Below are positions 43,147-51,872 of a stretch of 64,000 bases of DNA, one piece after another. Within the stretch, counting starts at the first letter, position 1. Each line of letters begins with the position of its first letter. The position numbers were made by a program, and so were the translations under genes. Source of the DNA: Oscillospiraceae bacterium (GTDB lineage Bacteria; Bacillota; Clostridia; Oscillospirales; Acutalibacteraceae); the NCBI GenBank assembly GCA_910574995.1, contig CAJTCS010000010.1:52222-116221 (forward strand), written 5' to 3'. The notes under the pieces were generated by a model. The model ran no database searches, was not told where the DNA came from, and saw only the letters and a list, made by a program, of their open reading frames with translations.

Positions 43147-44019
43147 ATGATACTCTTTTTGTGCATTTCCTTGCTGGCAGTATGCCTTGTCTTTTTGTCC
43201 TACTGCCGGGAGATAAACAGGCTGTGCAGCCAGCTTCATGAGTATAATCAGGGCCAGCGTCGTGCCAAGCTGTCCAACTGCGGGCTATTCCCTGGTATGG
43301 GAAAGCTGGCAGGGGAAATCAATCAAGCACTCAGAGCAAGCGAAAAGCTGCGGGAGGATGCCGCCTGCCAGGAAAAACGATTGCGGGAGTCAATCGGCAG
43401 CTTGGGCCATGATCTGCGTACCCCCCTGACTGTCCTCCAAGGTTATAGCGAACTGCTGGAGGGCAATCCGAAACACCAACAGGAATATCTTTTCGCCATG
43501 CGGCAAAAGTGCGCGCAGTTAACCGAAACCATCGACCAGTTTACCCAATGGCACAGGGCTGAAAACCCGGATACTCCTCTCCATCTAGAGAGACTTGATT
43601 TGGCCGAGCTACTGGCTGTATGTTTGATGGAACAAGCGCACCTGTTCCGCCACATCGGGGTGGAGCCAGAGGTGGAACTGCCAGAACAGCCAGTATATAT
43701 TTATTCTGATAAAGGAGCCTGTCGGAGAATATTGGAGAATCTGTTGACCAACGCCCACCGCCACACCACTGGGCAGATATATATCAAGCTGGACCCGCCG
43801 GGAGAATCCGTACACCTTGTAGTAGCTAATCAAGCAGAGGGGCTGAAGCCGGAGAAAGTGCTCCTGCTTTTCCAGCGTTTTTATCAGTATGATTCTACCA
43901 GGAGCAAAGGCGGCAGTGGACTGGGGTTGGCGATTGTTAAGGCATTGACGGAAAGGCTGGGGGCAGGGCTTAATGCTGGGGTGGAACGAGGATGGTTTTG
44001 GGTACAGATAAGGTTATAG
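43147..44019 (+). CDS. Sensor histidine kinase
   Basis: 290 residues. One N-terminal transmembrane helix (LFLCISLLAVCLVFLSY) with almost no extracellular loop, typical of intramembrane-sensing kinases tied to ABC exporters. H-box SLGHDLRTPLTVLQGYSELL, N-box LENLLTNAHRHT, G-box GGSGLGLAIVKAL. Last gene of the five-gene operon. Confidence 0.9.
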   Translation: MILFLCISLLAVCLVFLSYCREINRLCSQLHEYNQGQRRAKLSNCGLFPGMGKLAGEINQALRASEKLREDAACQEKRLRESIGSLGHDLRTPLTVLQGYSELLEGNPKHQQEYLFAMRQKCAQLTETIDQFTQWHRAENPDTPLHLERLDLAELLAVCLMEQAHLFRHIGVEPEVELPEQPVYIYSDKGACRRILENLLTNAHRHTTGQIYIKLDPPGESVHLVVANQAEGLKPEKVLLLFQRFYQYDSTRSKGGSGLGLAIVKALTERLGAGLNAGVERGWFWVQIRL

Positions 44020-44162
44020 GCTACGGGCACTTAGGGATTTTCCTCAAAGCGATATAAGGAAGCTCTTGTACAAAGAATAACTTTTATGCGATTGGGTGTC
44101 TTTATACAAAAAGATTTCGTGAAAGTGGCTGATCCACAAAAGCAGCCATTCTAATCAAGGAG

Positions 44163-44204
44163 CCCCAAAGCGTATCAAAGAGTATGCTTTGGGGATTTTC
44201 TTTG
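44163..44204 (+). terminator. Terminator after the ABC/two-component operon
   Basis: CCCCAAAGC at 44163-44171 pairs with GCTTTGGGG at 44186-44194, followed by ATTTTCTTT. Confidence 0.75.
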
Positions 44205-44239
44205 AGAAATGAAGTCGTTTTCAAAGGCAGCCTAAGAGA

Positions 44240-44587
44240 TTATTTATCTTCGCCGATATCCCTAAATTCAAGAGCGATGGCCCTCGCTGAAGCCAGGATA
44301 GCGCGTTGGCCTTCTCCAGAGGAATTTCGATAGAGTACGGCAATTTCTTGAATATTTGATTCTATTGCTTGGTTTGTGCTGGAAAACAAAGAATCGAAAG
44401 ATATCCCTAAAAAGCAAACCAATATAGAAAGAATTTCATAAGACGGATTCATTTTTCCTCTTTCAATTTTAGATATCGTCCTTACGGCAATTCCAGAGAT
44501 ATCTGAAAGAGCTTGTTGCGTCATTTTCCGGTTTTCCCTCGATGTCTTTATATGGCGGCCTAACTTGACCAAAATATCCTCTGGCAC
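44240..44587 (-). CDS. XRE-family transcriptional regulator
   Basis: 115 residues from GTG with GAGGTG upstream. Helix-turn-helix about residues 10-65 (MTQQALSDISGIAVRTISKIERGKMNPS split across helices 2-3) and a C-terminal helical part. The only leftward gene of the element. A 16-bp palindrome lies about 75 bases upstream. Confidence 0.82.
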   Translation of the reverse strand: MPEDILVKLGRHIKTSRENRKMTQQALSDISGIAVRTISKIERGKMNPSYEILSILVCFLGISFDSLFSSTNQAIESNIQEIAVLYRNSSGEGQRAILASARAIALEFRDIGEDK

Positions 44588-44657
44588 TATTGTTCACCTC
44601 AACCATATTCTATCGGTCATGCCACGTGTTATACAGAACCTAATCGTGCTAGAAAAA

Positions 44658-44673
44658 TAGAATTATAATTCTA
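44658..44673. promoter_or_regulatory. Palindromic operator candidate
   Basis: TAGAATTATAATTCTA is a perfect 16-bp palindrome that contains TATAAT on both strands. A leftward TTGACA lies at 44698-44703. Likely binding site of the XRE protein over its own promoter. Confidence 0.5.
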
Positions 44674-44739
44674 TACAGGTCGGATAATCCAAAATCTGTC
44701 AAAAAAAACGGCAGCTTTTTGGATTGCTCACCTGCGTTC

Positions 44740-44782
44740 AAAAGACATAACTGCCATTTGAGGAGGCAGTTATGTCTTTTTT
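44740..44782. terminator. Bidirectional terminator
   Basis: AAAAGACATAACTGCC pairs perfectly with GGCAGTTATGTCTTTT, flanked by A- and T-runs. Confidence 0.75.
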
Positions 44783-44912
44783 CTAACTGGATAAGATTAA
44801 CAGGGTATCGTTTCACAAAAAAATATGTAAAATTTCTTGGAACACGATTATTTCAATTATAGCATTATCGTTCTATAGTTCATACGCTAATGAGTGTATG
44901 TACAGTAAAAAG

Positions 44913-44945
44913 GCAGGGTTTCCTATAGAGGCACCCTGCTTTTTT
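44913..44945 (+). terminator. Terminator
   Basis: GCAGGGT pairs with ACCCTGC, followed by six T on the plus strand. Confidence 0.7.
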
Positions 44946-45069
44946 CATAATCTCAAGAAATTTCCCTCCTGCGTCAACTACTGGCCCAGAGGCCTTCCAT
45001 TTCATTTTCTGCTTTTCATCAAAAGACAAAAATGAATATGCCCTAAATAAGACCGACCCCGACGCCATT

Positions 45070-45501
45070 GTGTTCAAAACGGCGGCCGGGGCCTACATAC
45101 GCCTGCACCGTGAGGATTTTTCATCCGAGGAGGAATTTCTCAAGTGGAAAGGCTGGTCTGACGAGGATTATCGGGTTGTAGACGTTCGGAACAACGCCTA
45201 TACAAAACTGACCGTTAGCCTGGAGAGGATTCCGGAACAGATAGGGGCGTTATCCCCGGAGCAGCTCTTAATTGAACAGTACGACCAACTGGACAGAGAG
45301 CAGTTTTGCCGTTTGCTATTAGAGGGCATCAACACCTGTCTGTCCGATACCCAGCGCCGGAGGCTTTTGAAGTATTACTTCGATGGTATGACACAGGAGC
45401 AAATTGCCGCCTCCGAAAACGTGGCACACCAGAATATAGCTGAAAGCCTATGGCGGGCAAAAGAAAAGCTGAAAAAGTTTTTCAAAAAGGCCATGCTTTA
45501 A
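45070..45501 (+). CDS. Sigma-70 region 4-like protein of mobile elements
   Basis: 143 residues from a GTG; the true start may be slightly different because no strong Shine-Dalgarno is seen. The C-terminal half is a region 4-like helix-turn-helix (SDTQRRRLLKYYFDGMTQEQ, then IAASENVAHQNIAESLWRAK). Region 2 is absent, so it is probably a regulator rather than a full sigma factor. Related genes sit near recombinases in conjugative elements. Confidence 0.75.
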   Translation: MFKTAAGAYIRLHREDFSSEEEFLKWKGWSDEDYRVVDVRNNAYTKLTVSLERIPEQIGALSPEQLLIEQYDQLDREQFCRLLLEGINTCLSDTQRRRLLKYYFDGMTQEQIAASENVAHQNIAESLWRAKEKLKKFFKKAML

Positions 45502-45910
45502 CGCCATATATTGACGATAGGTGAGGGACATATTTCCTGCCTTATCGTCTGGCTGGGTAATGCGTCCCAAGTTGGGACGCATTACTTTTTGTCCCCAGGA
45601 ACATTGAAAATTGAATAAGGCAATCAGATACATTCCATATGTGGGGAGCCATACCGCGAGGTGCGCCAAGATGTTTCGTGAGCGGGAAAGGTGGTGAACG
45701 CAGCCACAGAAACGGAGCGACTACACCGAGCGGCAAACTGCCCTGGCAAGGCAGCAGGCCATAATCCGCATAGTGGGGATAATGATACTTGCGCTGGCTG
45801 TACGTCACAGAGCAGGGCGCCCGTCACAAGAATGACGGAGGATGAAAAAACTATGGAGCGGCGCCAGCCGCCGTCTGAATACGCCTATATTTTATTTAAG
45901 GAGAAAAGCT
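45502..45910. other. Gene-free stretch between sigma-like gene and small ORF
   Basis: Contains the terminator at 45558-45590. Beyond it lies a GC-rich region with no convincing gene; a short frame from 45832 (MTEDEKTMERRQ) is possible but has no recognised family. Confidence 0.5.
45558..45590 (+). terminator. Terminator after sigma-like gene
   Basis: TAATGCGTCCCAA and TTGGGACGCATTA form a perfect 13-bp stem with a one-base loop centre, followed by CTTTTT. Confidence 0.8.
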
Positions 45911-46117
45911 ATGCAGAAAATAGTACCAGAAACAGGTATAACCTTTGTGGACAAGCCGCATAACACCATCTATCTGAACGTAGGCGGCTGTCAGGTTACA
46001 GTAACTTGTTTAGCACAAGATAACCAGGAATTATACGACCAAATAAAAGATATTCTGGTGGATTCTTTCTTCCATTCCCCTACTCCTGATTGTGAGAATC
46101 TGCCAGCCATTCCATAG
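45911..46117 (+). CDS. Small conserved protein upstream of recombinase module
   Basis: 68 residues from MQKIVPETGITFVDKPHN, with AAGGAG at good spacing. No domain recognised; resembles small accessory proteins often found beside element recombinases. Rpn gene follows 72 bases later. Confidence 0.5.
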   Translation: MQKIVPETGITFVDKPHNTIYLNVGGCQVTVTCLAQDNQELYDQIKDILVDSFFHSPTPDCENLPAIP

Positions 46118-46189
46118 GATGATAAACGATAAAACCACTTGCAAGTTACCGCCAAAAGATGTATACTATGAGTAAAGGAAGTGATCCCC

Positions 46190-47002
46190 ATGCCCATCAA
46201 GCCGTTCAAGGATTTAAGCCTTGTGGACGATTTCATGTTCTCGGAGGTTATGCGCCAGCCGGAGAATATAAAGCCGTTTTTGGAAACCCTGCTTGAAAAG
46301 AAAATCCAGCGGGTGGTAGCTATCGACAAGCAAAAAGACCTAAAGGACACCTACGATACCCACGGGATACGGTTGGACGTGTATTTAGAGGATGAACACA
46401 ACACAAAGTATGATGTAGAAGTCCAGGCCCGCCTGCACCGCAAACTGGAAAAGCGCATACGCTACTATGCAAGCGGAATTGACCGGCGCAGCCTTGAAAT
46501 GAACGCCGATTATGAGGAGCTTTCAGACAACTTCGTCATTTTTATCTGCGTGGAGGACTACTTCAAAGCCGGGCTTGCCGTGTATGAGCGGGAAAGCCAT
46601 ATAAAGGGAGCGCCGGAAATTCCCTATGAGGACGGCTCTCACGCCTATATACTAAACGCGGATTTCACGAAAGAAAACGGCAGCCCCGCCGTGCTGGATT
46701 TCCTGCGGTACGTTCGGGCAAGCTATCGGGGGGAGCAGTACGACATTTCTAAGTCAAGCTATTTGCAGCAGATAGATGAAGCGGTCAACAAGGTCAAGAA
46801 GGACAGCGGAAGGGAGATGGAATATATGACGATGGCAATGAAGATGATGGACGAGCGCAAAGAGGCTTTTGAACAGGGCCAGCGGGCCAGTCAAATCAAA
46901 ACCATCAAGCGTATGCTTGCCCGGGGCCTGAGCCTGGAGGAAATCAGCGACATGATTGGACTGGAGCTTGACGAAGCCGAAAGGCTGGCTAAGCAGGAAT
47001 AA
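46190..47002 (+). CDS. Rpn-family PD-(D/E)XK nuclease/transposase-like protein
   Basis: 270 residues from MPIKPFKDLSLVDDFMF. Nuclease core: HGIRLDVYLED, then YDVEVQ, matching the D...ExQ pattern of Rpn/PDDEXK transposase-like proteins. The C-terminal part has a helix pair (KRMLARGLSLEEISDMIGL) seen in such proteins. A near-identical start and upstream sequence recur at 63951. Roles proposed for the family are recombination-promoting nuclease and phage defence. Confidence 0.85.
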   Translation: MPIKPFKDLSLVDDFMFSEVMRQPENIKPFLETLLEKKIQRVVAIDKQKDLKDTYDTHGIRLDVYLEDEHNTKYDVEVQARLHRKLEKRIRYYASGIDRRSLEMNADYEELSDNFVIFICVEDYFKAGLAVYERESHIKGAPEIPYEDGSHAYILNADFTKENGSPAVLDFLRYVRASYRGEQYDISKSSYLQQIDEAVNKVKKDSGREMEYMTMAMKMMDERKEAFEQGQRASQIKTIKRMLARGLSLEEISDMIGLELDEAERLAKQE

Positions 47003-47193
47003 CCCCGCACTTTATTTGTATGAGCACTCTATAAAGGGTGCTCTTTTCTTTTGCGAAATTTGACAGAATCCACACAATATGAGATAATATATATAGGGAA
47101 ACGCCTATATGTGTACCTGCCGTACATTGACAACTTCATATGGGATATGCTGGTCTGTCATTTTTCAATAACAAGGAAAAGGATGGACTGTAT

Positions 47194-48909
47194 ATGAATC
47201 AAACAAGCATTATCCCGAATCATGTTTCTGAAAATGCCCTTTTTGATAAAGATACCGGTTGGAGAATAGATATCCCTTCCTGCATTGAACCGGGAACAAG
47301 GGTTTTATGCCTTTACCGCGTTTCCACCGATAAACAGCTCTACCAAACTGACAACAACGAAGCGGACATTCCCATGCAGAGAAAGCGCTGCCGGAAATAC
47401 TGTGAATCTATGGGCTGGACGATTGTATGCGAATTGCAGGAGGAGGGCGTTTCCGGCCACAAAGTACGGGCGGAAAACCGGGACAAGATACAGCTTATCA
47501 AGGAGTATGCCAAACAGAAAAAGTTTGACATTCTGCTGGTGTTCATGTTCGACCGGATAGGCCGTATCTCCGATGAAACACCTTTTGTGGTGGAATGGTT
47601 TGTGCGCAACGGCATCCGCGTTTGGAGCACCCAGGAGGGCGAACAGCGTTTTGATAATCACACGGACAAGCTAACGAACTACATCCGTTTTTGGCAGGCT
47701 GACGGCGAGAGTGAAAAGACCTCTATCCGCACGGCCAACAGCATGGGCCTTTTGGCAGAGGACGGCTGCTTTACAGGCGGCTCCCGCCCCTATGGGTACA
47801 ACTTTGTCAAGAGCGGACGAAAGAACAAGCGCCGCCAGGAGGTCAATGATTTGGCAATCGGAGAGCCGGAGGCCGAAATAGTCCGCCTTATATTCCAGCT
47901 TGCCGCCAAGGGCGGGTTTGGAGCGCAGCGGGTTGCCAATTACCTGAACGAGCGCGGAATCAAGAACCGCTCCGGCCAAAATTGGCACCCATCCTCTATC
48001 CAGGGTATGTTGCGGAATGTTCTTTATACCGGGGTGCTGCGGAGTGGCAAAAGCCGTTCTGAACCCATAGAGCGCCTAAGGATTGTAGAGGATAGTATTT
48101 TCCAGGAAGTCCAGGATATGCTGGCGGCACGTTCCCGCTCCACCGAGCAAATCCGGGCAAAGCCATTGAATACCAGAGGCCAGTCACTTTTGGCAGGCAA
48201 CGTGTTCTGCGGCCATTGCGGGGCAAGGCTGTGTATTACCACCAGCGGGAAGGGCCGCCGCAGGGAGGACGGCACCGATGAAGTGCGTACCCGTTATACT
48301 TGCCAGACAAAGAGCCGCACCCACGGGGATTGTGACGGCCAGACAGGTTATACCGTTCATAAACTGGACGCTATGATAGACTCTGTCATACATACCATTT
48401 TTGCAAAGGTGAGCAGCCTTAGCCGGGAGGAAATCATTGCGGAGCGGTTTGCGTCTGACTGCACCGCGAGAAAGGCCGCGCTGGAGAGCACAAAAAGAGA
48501 GTATGAAAAAGCTGAAACGGAGTTAAAAAATCTCAAGAAAGAGATCATCAAGTCCATTTCAGGCGAAAGCGCATTTTCCCCGGAACTTCTAAACAGTGTA
48601 ATCCAAGAGCAGGAGGCCAAATGCGGTGAACTGAAACGTGCCATTGAGATTGTCCAGCAAGAGCTGGACGATAACAGGTTTACCCTTGACCGTATGAGCC
48701 GGCAATATGACGATATCCTGGAATGGTCCGCTGCCTATGACCATGTGACTTTCCCGGCAAAGAAAGTCATTGTCTCTCACATCATTGAGAGAGTTGACGT
48801 ATACCGTGGATATCAACTGAACATCAAGCTGAATCTAAGCGTAGAGCAATTCCTAAGCGGCCTTGACTGTACGCCTTCCGCTGATATGACCTACCTTACA
48901 TCCGCATAA
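47194..48909 (+). CDS. Large serine recombinase
   Basis: 571 residues from MNQTSIIPNHVSENA (an in-frame ATG at 47140 has no ribosome site). Catalytic serine in CLYRVSTDKQ, then the resolvase domain (FDILLVFMFDRIGRISDET), recombinase domain (GGSRPYGYNF, VANYLNERGIKNRSG), zinc ribbon (CGHCGARLC...CQTKSRTHGDC) and a coiled coil near residues 420-500. Complete. It lies 102 bases from attachment repeat 2 and is the best candidate integrase of this element. Confidence 0.92.
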   Translation: MNQTSIIPNHVSENALFDKDTGWRIDIPSCIEPGTRVLCLYRVSTDKQLYQTDNNEADIPMQRKRCRKYCESMGWTIVCELQEEGVSGHKVRAENRDKIQLIKEYAKQKKFDILLVFMFDRIGRISDETPFVVEWFVRNGIRVWSTQEGEQRFDNHTDKLTNYIRFWQADGESEKTSIRTANSMGLLAEDGCFTGGSRPYGYNFVKSGRKNKRRQEVNDLAIGEPEAEIVRLIFQLAAKGGFGAQRVANYLNERGIKNRSGQNWHPSSIQGMLRNVLYTGVLRSGKSRSEPIERLRIVEDSIFQEVQDMLAARSRSTEQIRAKPLNTRGQSLLAGNVFCGHCGARLCITTSGKGRRREDGTDEVRTRYTCQTKSRTHGDCDGQTGYTVHKLDAMIDSVIHTIFAKVSSLSREEIIAERFASDCTARKAALESTKREYEKAETELKNLKKEIIKSISGESAFSPELLNSVIQEQEAKCGELKRAIEIVQQELDDNRFTLDRMSRQYDDILEWSAAYDHVTFPAKKVIVSHIIERVDVYRGYQLNIKLNLSVEQFLSGLDCTPSADMTYLTSA

Positions 48910-49011
48910 TTTTCTCCTTATTGCAGACGGTTCTCGTTCATGGAATTTCCTTTCTGAACGTGGGGGCGCACACCATGCGCCTGCACGATGGGGGCATAGA
49001 AACAACTATTC

Positions 49012-49070
<59 letters not shown>

Positions 49071-49165
49071 AAAGAGAGCCAGGCGAACCCCACACCGACA
49101 ATCACAATGGTCGGCGGGGTGTTCGTACTGGCTTGTCCATTGGAGTTTCTGATGGACAAATAAGG

Positions 49166-49205
49166 AAAAACCGCCGCATGGATATATCCCAGTGGCGGTT
49201 TTCCA
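49166..49205 (+). terminator. Terminator downstream of attachment repeat 2
   Basis: AACCGCC pairs with GGCGGTT across a 19-base loop, flanked by A- and T-runs. Confidence 0.6.
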
Positions 49206-49298
49206 TTTTACTTTTATATCTGGATACGATATAATCTAACAAATCCATGAAATATGCCACAGTCTCTGGTACAATCTACCGCAAAGGAGATTGGCTTG

Positions 49299-49557
49299 AT
49301 GATTAAACGCAGTAAAACAGCGTTCGGTTTTACTGCCTATCCGGCTTGGTGAACTGAGGTGGACGCAGGCAGACCTCGCGCGTAAGACCGGCATACGCCC
49401 CAACACAATCAGTGACCTGTATCACGAGATTGCGGATCGCGTCAGCCTTGAACAGCTGGACAAGATCTGTGAGGCGCTTAACTGCGACCTGACGGATCTC
49501 CTAGTGCGTATGCCCAATGAGCCGGGAACAAAGGAACCTCCCAGCCGCAGAAAATGA
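49299..49557 (+). pseudogene. Frameshifted XRE helix-turn-helix gene
   Basis: ATG at 49299 follows AAAGGAG but its frame stops at 49353. The next frame reads IRLGELRWTQADLARKTGI and PNTISDLYHEIADRVS then CEALNCDLTDLL, a normal small XRE protein, to the stop at 49555. That second frame has no start. One indel between about 49310 and 49345 explains both. Confidence 0.75.
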
Positions 49558-49580
49558 ATACGCTGGAGGCCTCTCTCCTG

Positions 49581-49613
49581 AAGCCCTGAGCGGTATACGC
49601 TCGGGGCTTTTTC
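49581..49613 (+). terminator. Terminator after XRE pseudogene
   Basis: AAGCCCTGAGCG pairs with CGCTCGGGGCTT (one mismatch), followed by TTTTC. Confidence 0.75.
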
Positions 49614-49633
49614 TAGGCTATAAAAAATTTGTA

Positions 49634-49688
49634 AGCCGTCCTTTATTATCCCGCCGGGAGGCAGTTTTGTCAAACCGGCAGGACGGCT
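49634..49688 (-). promoter_or_regulatory. Consensus promoter framed by a 9-bp inverted repeat
   Basis: Minus-strand -35 TTGACA (49668-49673) and -10 GATAAT (49645-49650), 17-base spacer. AGCCGTCCT at 49634-49642 and AGGACGGCT at 49680-49688 flank it. It would transcribe antisense to the XRE pseudogene. No gene is seen downstream. Confidence 0.5.
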
Positions 49689-49795
49689 AGACTTTTGGCC
49701 GGGACTTTGTGCGTCTTAGGCGCTTGCTTTCATGCCCCTGACGTGGTACCATACAGATACAGCGAACTTGGCCAGGGGAGCAAAAAGCGCGGAAC

Positions 49796-50155
49796 TTGTC
49801 GAAAAAACAAGCCCGCAGCCTACTTAGGGAGATGTTCTGCATGAGCGTAAAAGACGGTTATTCCTTTGATGAAGCCTATAGGCGCTACCTTTCCTGGTTC
49901 CAGGAAAAGGCGGTGTCAAGTGCCGTACCGAAAGACCAGGAAGCGGTCCTAGGCTTTCAACTGTGTCAGGAGGATGTATTTGAGAATGATTCGATACTCT
50001 TAAACAGGATGTTCTTTGTCGTACCGCTGCTGCCCTCAGAGAGCAAGAGCGGGCGGCTGGAGCTTTTTACGATTTCCGAGCTGAACCTGCTGCAGAAGGC
50101 TGGAGACGACGTGGAGGACATCACACCTGTGGAATATACAGTCCAGCTATTTTAA
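49796..50155 (+). CDS. Hypothetical protein
   Basis: 119 residues from TTG; a start at ATG 49841 (GGGAG nine bases before) is equally possible. Mixed alpha/beta, acidic, no transmembrane segment (FDEAYRRYLSWFQEKAV, FFVVPLLPSES). No family recognised. Isolated rightward gene between two leftward or broken genes. Confidence 0.45.
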   Translation: MSKKQARSLLREMFCMSVKDGYSFDEAYRRYLSWFQEKAVSSAVPKDQEAVLGFQLCQEDVFENDSILLNRMFFVVPLLPSESKSGRLELFTISELNLLQKAGDDVEDITPVEYTVQLF

Positions 50156-50214
50156 AAACAGAGAAAAATCCTCGACTTTTCCAAACAAGGGAAGCCGGAC
50201 TATCTTCATAAGGC

Positions 50215-50249
50215 AATAAAAAATAGAGCGATGTAATACTACACCGCTC
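50215..50249 (-). terminator. Leftward terminator of the ImmA operon
   Basis: GAGCGaTGTA pairs with TACAcCGCTC; on the minus strand TATTTTTTATT follows. Confidence 0.65.
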
Positions 50250-50394
50250 CGCAAAAGTCAAGGATCACTTTTTCTTATGCTATTAATTATATGCAAGTGG
50301 GAGCCACTTGTCAAAGGTAAATTTAACCAGCTCGAACGGTTTGGCCAGCCAAGAGGCAAAAGCAAGGATGGACTTTAAGTTTTTGAAAACGGGG

Positions 50395-50664
50395 TCACTC
50401 CGAAAAAACCTTATGCACAATGTATACAATAGCAGCCAGCAGTTCTGCCAGCACAGCGGATATGTAGAAAGTCATAAACTTTGTTAGGGTGCTAAGGGTC
50501 GTGTCGTTCATTTTCCTAAAGCATCCCCAATTCATATAAGAAGCAAATATCACAAAAGCTACAACGATGTTCATGCACACCATCTGTATAGCAAACAGCA
50601 AAAGCAGGCGGTTTAATAGTTTCTTCCGCTGTTTAAGGTTTTGCTTCCCCTTTTTTCGCCTCAA
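50395..50664 (-). CDS. Small two-helix membrane protein
   Basis: 89 residues from a TTG that overlaps the previous stop (TTGA). Strongly basic N-terminus (RRKKGKQNLKQRKK), then two transmembrane helices (LLLLFAIQMVCMNIVVAFVIF and a second near residues 60-80). No family recognised. Last gene of the leftward ImmA operon. Confidence 0.5.
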   Translation of the reverse strand: MRRKKGKQNLKQRKKLLNRLLLLFAIQMVCMNIVVAFVIFASYMNWGCFRKMNDTTLSTLTKFMTFYISAVLAELLAAIVYIVHKVFSE

Positions 50665-50855
50665 CAGGTCAAAACTGGGGGGAACGCCAAGTTTCCCCTT
50701 GTTTTTTCGTACTTCCCCCCATCCTTAGCCTCTTCTGAAAGATCGTCCAAATCATCAGTGGCCGCTGCAGGCCCTGGCTTATCCGGAACCCGCTCCACGT
50801 TTGCCTGTATGACCTTACGGAGCAGGTCAGCACTTGCTTTTTTATCCTTGTCCAT
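50661..50855 (-). CDS. Small acidic hypothetical protein
   Basis: 64 residues, MDKDKKASADLLRKVIQANV at the N-terminus then an acidic middle. It begins six bases after the ImmA-type gene and is coupled to the membrane protein gene. Unknown function. Confidence 0.45.
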   Translation of the reverse strand: MDKDKKASADLLRKVIQANVERVPDKPGPAAATDDLDDLSEEAKDGGKYEKTRGNLAFPPVLTC

Positions 50856-50861
50856 AGCAGA

Positions 50862-51398
50862 TCAAGCCTCGTGTATTGGCGCTACAGACTCTCGTGAATA
50901 ATAGGGCAGTCCCAAATACTGCAGCCGGGCTTCCATAACGGAGACGCTAACCTGGAATTCCTTGGCAAGTACATCTGATAAAGGAGCGATTAAACTGTCA
51001 TACATCTCTTCTAGCTTATTCTTAGGTATGAGCAGTTTTCCCGCAAAAATATTAGCTACACGTTCTTTGCCGCTGCCGGATGCCTCGTCGATTCTGAATT
51101 CAACATGGGGCTGTCCCGCGCTTAAATTGTCAGCGTCTAAACAGCAATGTGCTAATTCATGCGCCAATGTAAATCTTTTTCGGTTTGTAGTACTGTTTTT
51201 CGCATATAAAATGCATACATCATCCTTGTCCAAAATCACCGCGCCCAATATTTGTCCGACCATCTTTTCAGAAGTCTCCTTTTCCAGGGGAGTGAAGTCC
51301 ATTGCGGAATAAATAATCCCGTTTTGCTTGAGAAGCTTCTCAATATCAACTGGGACAGACACTTCCCCGCACGTCTCCAATAACATTTCTGGCGTCAT
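50862..51398 (-). CDS. ImmA/IrrE-family metallopeptidase
   Basis: 178 residues. Zinc-binding HELAHCCLD with the family's HExxH motif in FTLAHELAH near residue 90. Such enzymes cleave a partner XRE repressor to derepress mobile elements. No intact XRE gene adjoins it; the nearest is the frameshifted one at 49299. AAGGA precedes the start. Confidence 0.85.
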   Translation of the reverse strand: MTPEMLLETCGEVSVPVDIEKLLKQNGIIYSAMDFTPLEKETSEKMVGQILGAVILDKDDVCILYAKNSTTNRKRFTLAHELAHCCLDADNLSAGQPHVEFRIDEASGSGKERVANIFAGKLLIPKNKLEEMYDSLIAPLSDVLAKEFQVSVSVMEARLQYLGLPYYSRESVAPIHEA

Positions 51399-51803
51399 TC
51401 AATTTAATTCCTTCAACTTCCTGCACACGGTGTGATGCTCCCCTCTGTTAACGCTGCTATACTCTGAAAAAGGCATGCCCATCCCCCTTTGTTTTTTAAA
51501 GCTTTCTTGGAGATTAGTATGCCCACAAGCAACAAGAGTTGCGTGTTTTTTCAAAGGAGTCCTAACTATAGCATATAGCGCAGAAGATATTCTGACAAAT
51601 TGGCCAAACATTAGCATCTGTCAGTTTCAGATTATATGTATCCTTTTAAACACATTGCTGTATTAATACCAAATTTTAAAGCAAAAAGGAAAACTTGTCA
51701 AGCTAAGCACGAACCTGCACTTCCAGTTTTTAGAAATATTTTTCCTGAAAACGGGCTCATTATCTAAAAAAGCAAACTATTATTTGTGCGGTTTAACAAT
51801 ACA
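51399..51803. other. AT-rich intergenic stretch with leftward promoter
   Basis: A leftward TTGTCA (51593-51598) and TATGCT (51570-51575) with a 17-base spacer can drive the ImmA operon. A short leftward frame of about 27 codons (MGMPFSEYSSVNRGE) directly before the ImmA-type start may be a gene remnant. Nothing else seen. Confidence 0.45.
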
Positions 51804-51848
51804 AACAAAAAAAGTCCCGGCCCTCCCACATGGGAAAGCCGGGGCTTC
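51804..51848 (-). terminator. Terminator after amidase gene
   Basis: AGTCCCGGCCCTCCCA pairs with TGGGAAAGCCGGGGCTT; on the minus strand a run of seven T follows. Confidence 0.85.
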
Positions 51849-51872
51849 TCTTATCCTGCTATGTCGGGGCTG

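Larger units (their letters stand above)
44588..45069. other. Gene-free stretch with operator and terminators
   Basis: AT-rich. Holds the palindrome at 44658-44673, a bidirectional hairpin at 44740-44782 and a terminator at 44913-44945. A 65-codon leftward reading frame here looks non-coding. Confidence 0.6.

Noticed and set aside
44880..45077. 65-codon leftward frame
   Set aside because: Overlaps a terminator and the sigma-like gene start; no ribosome site or domain.
49422..49673. 83-codon leftward frame under the antisense promoter
   Set aside because: Begins within the promoter itself and is antisense to the XRE pseudogene; no protein-like features.
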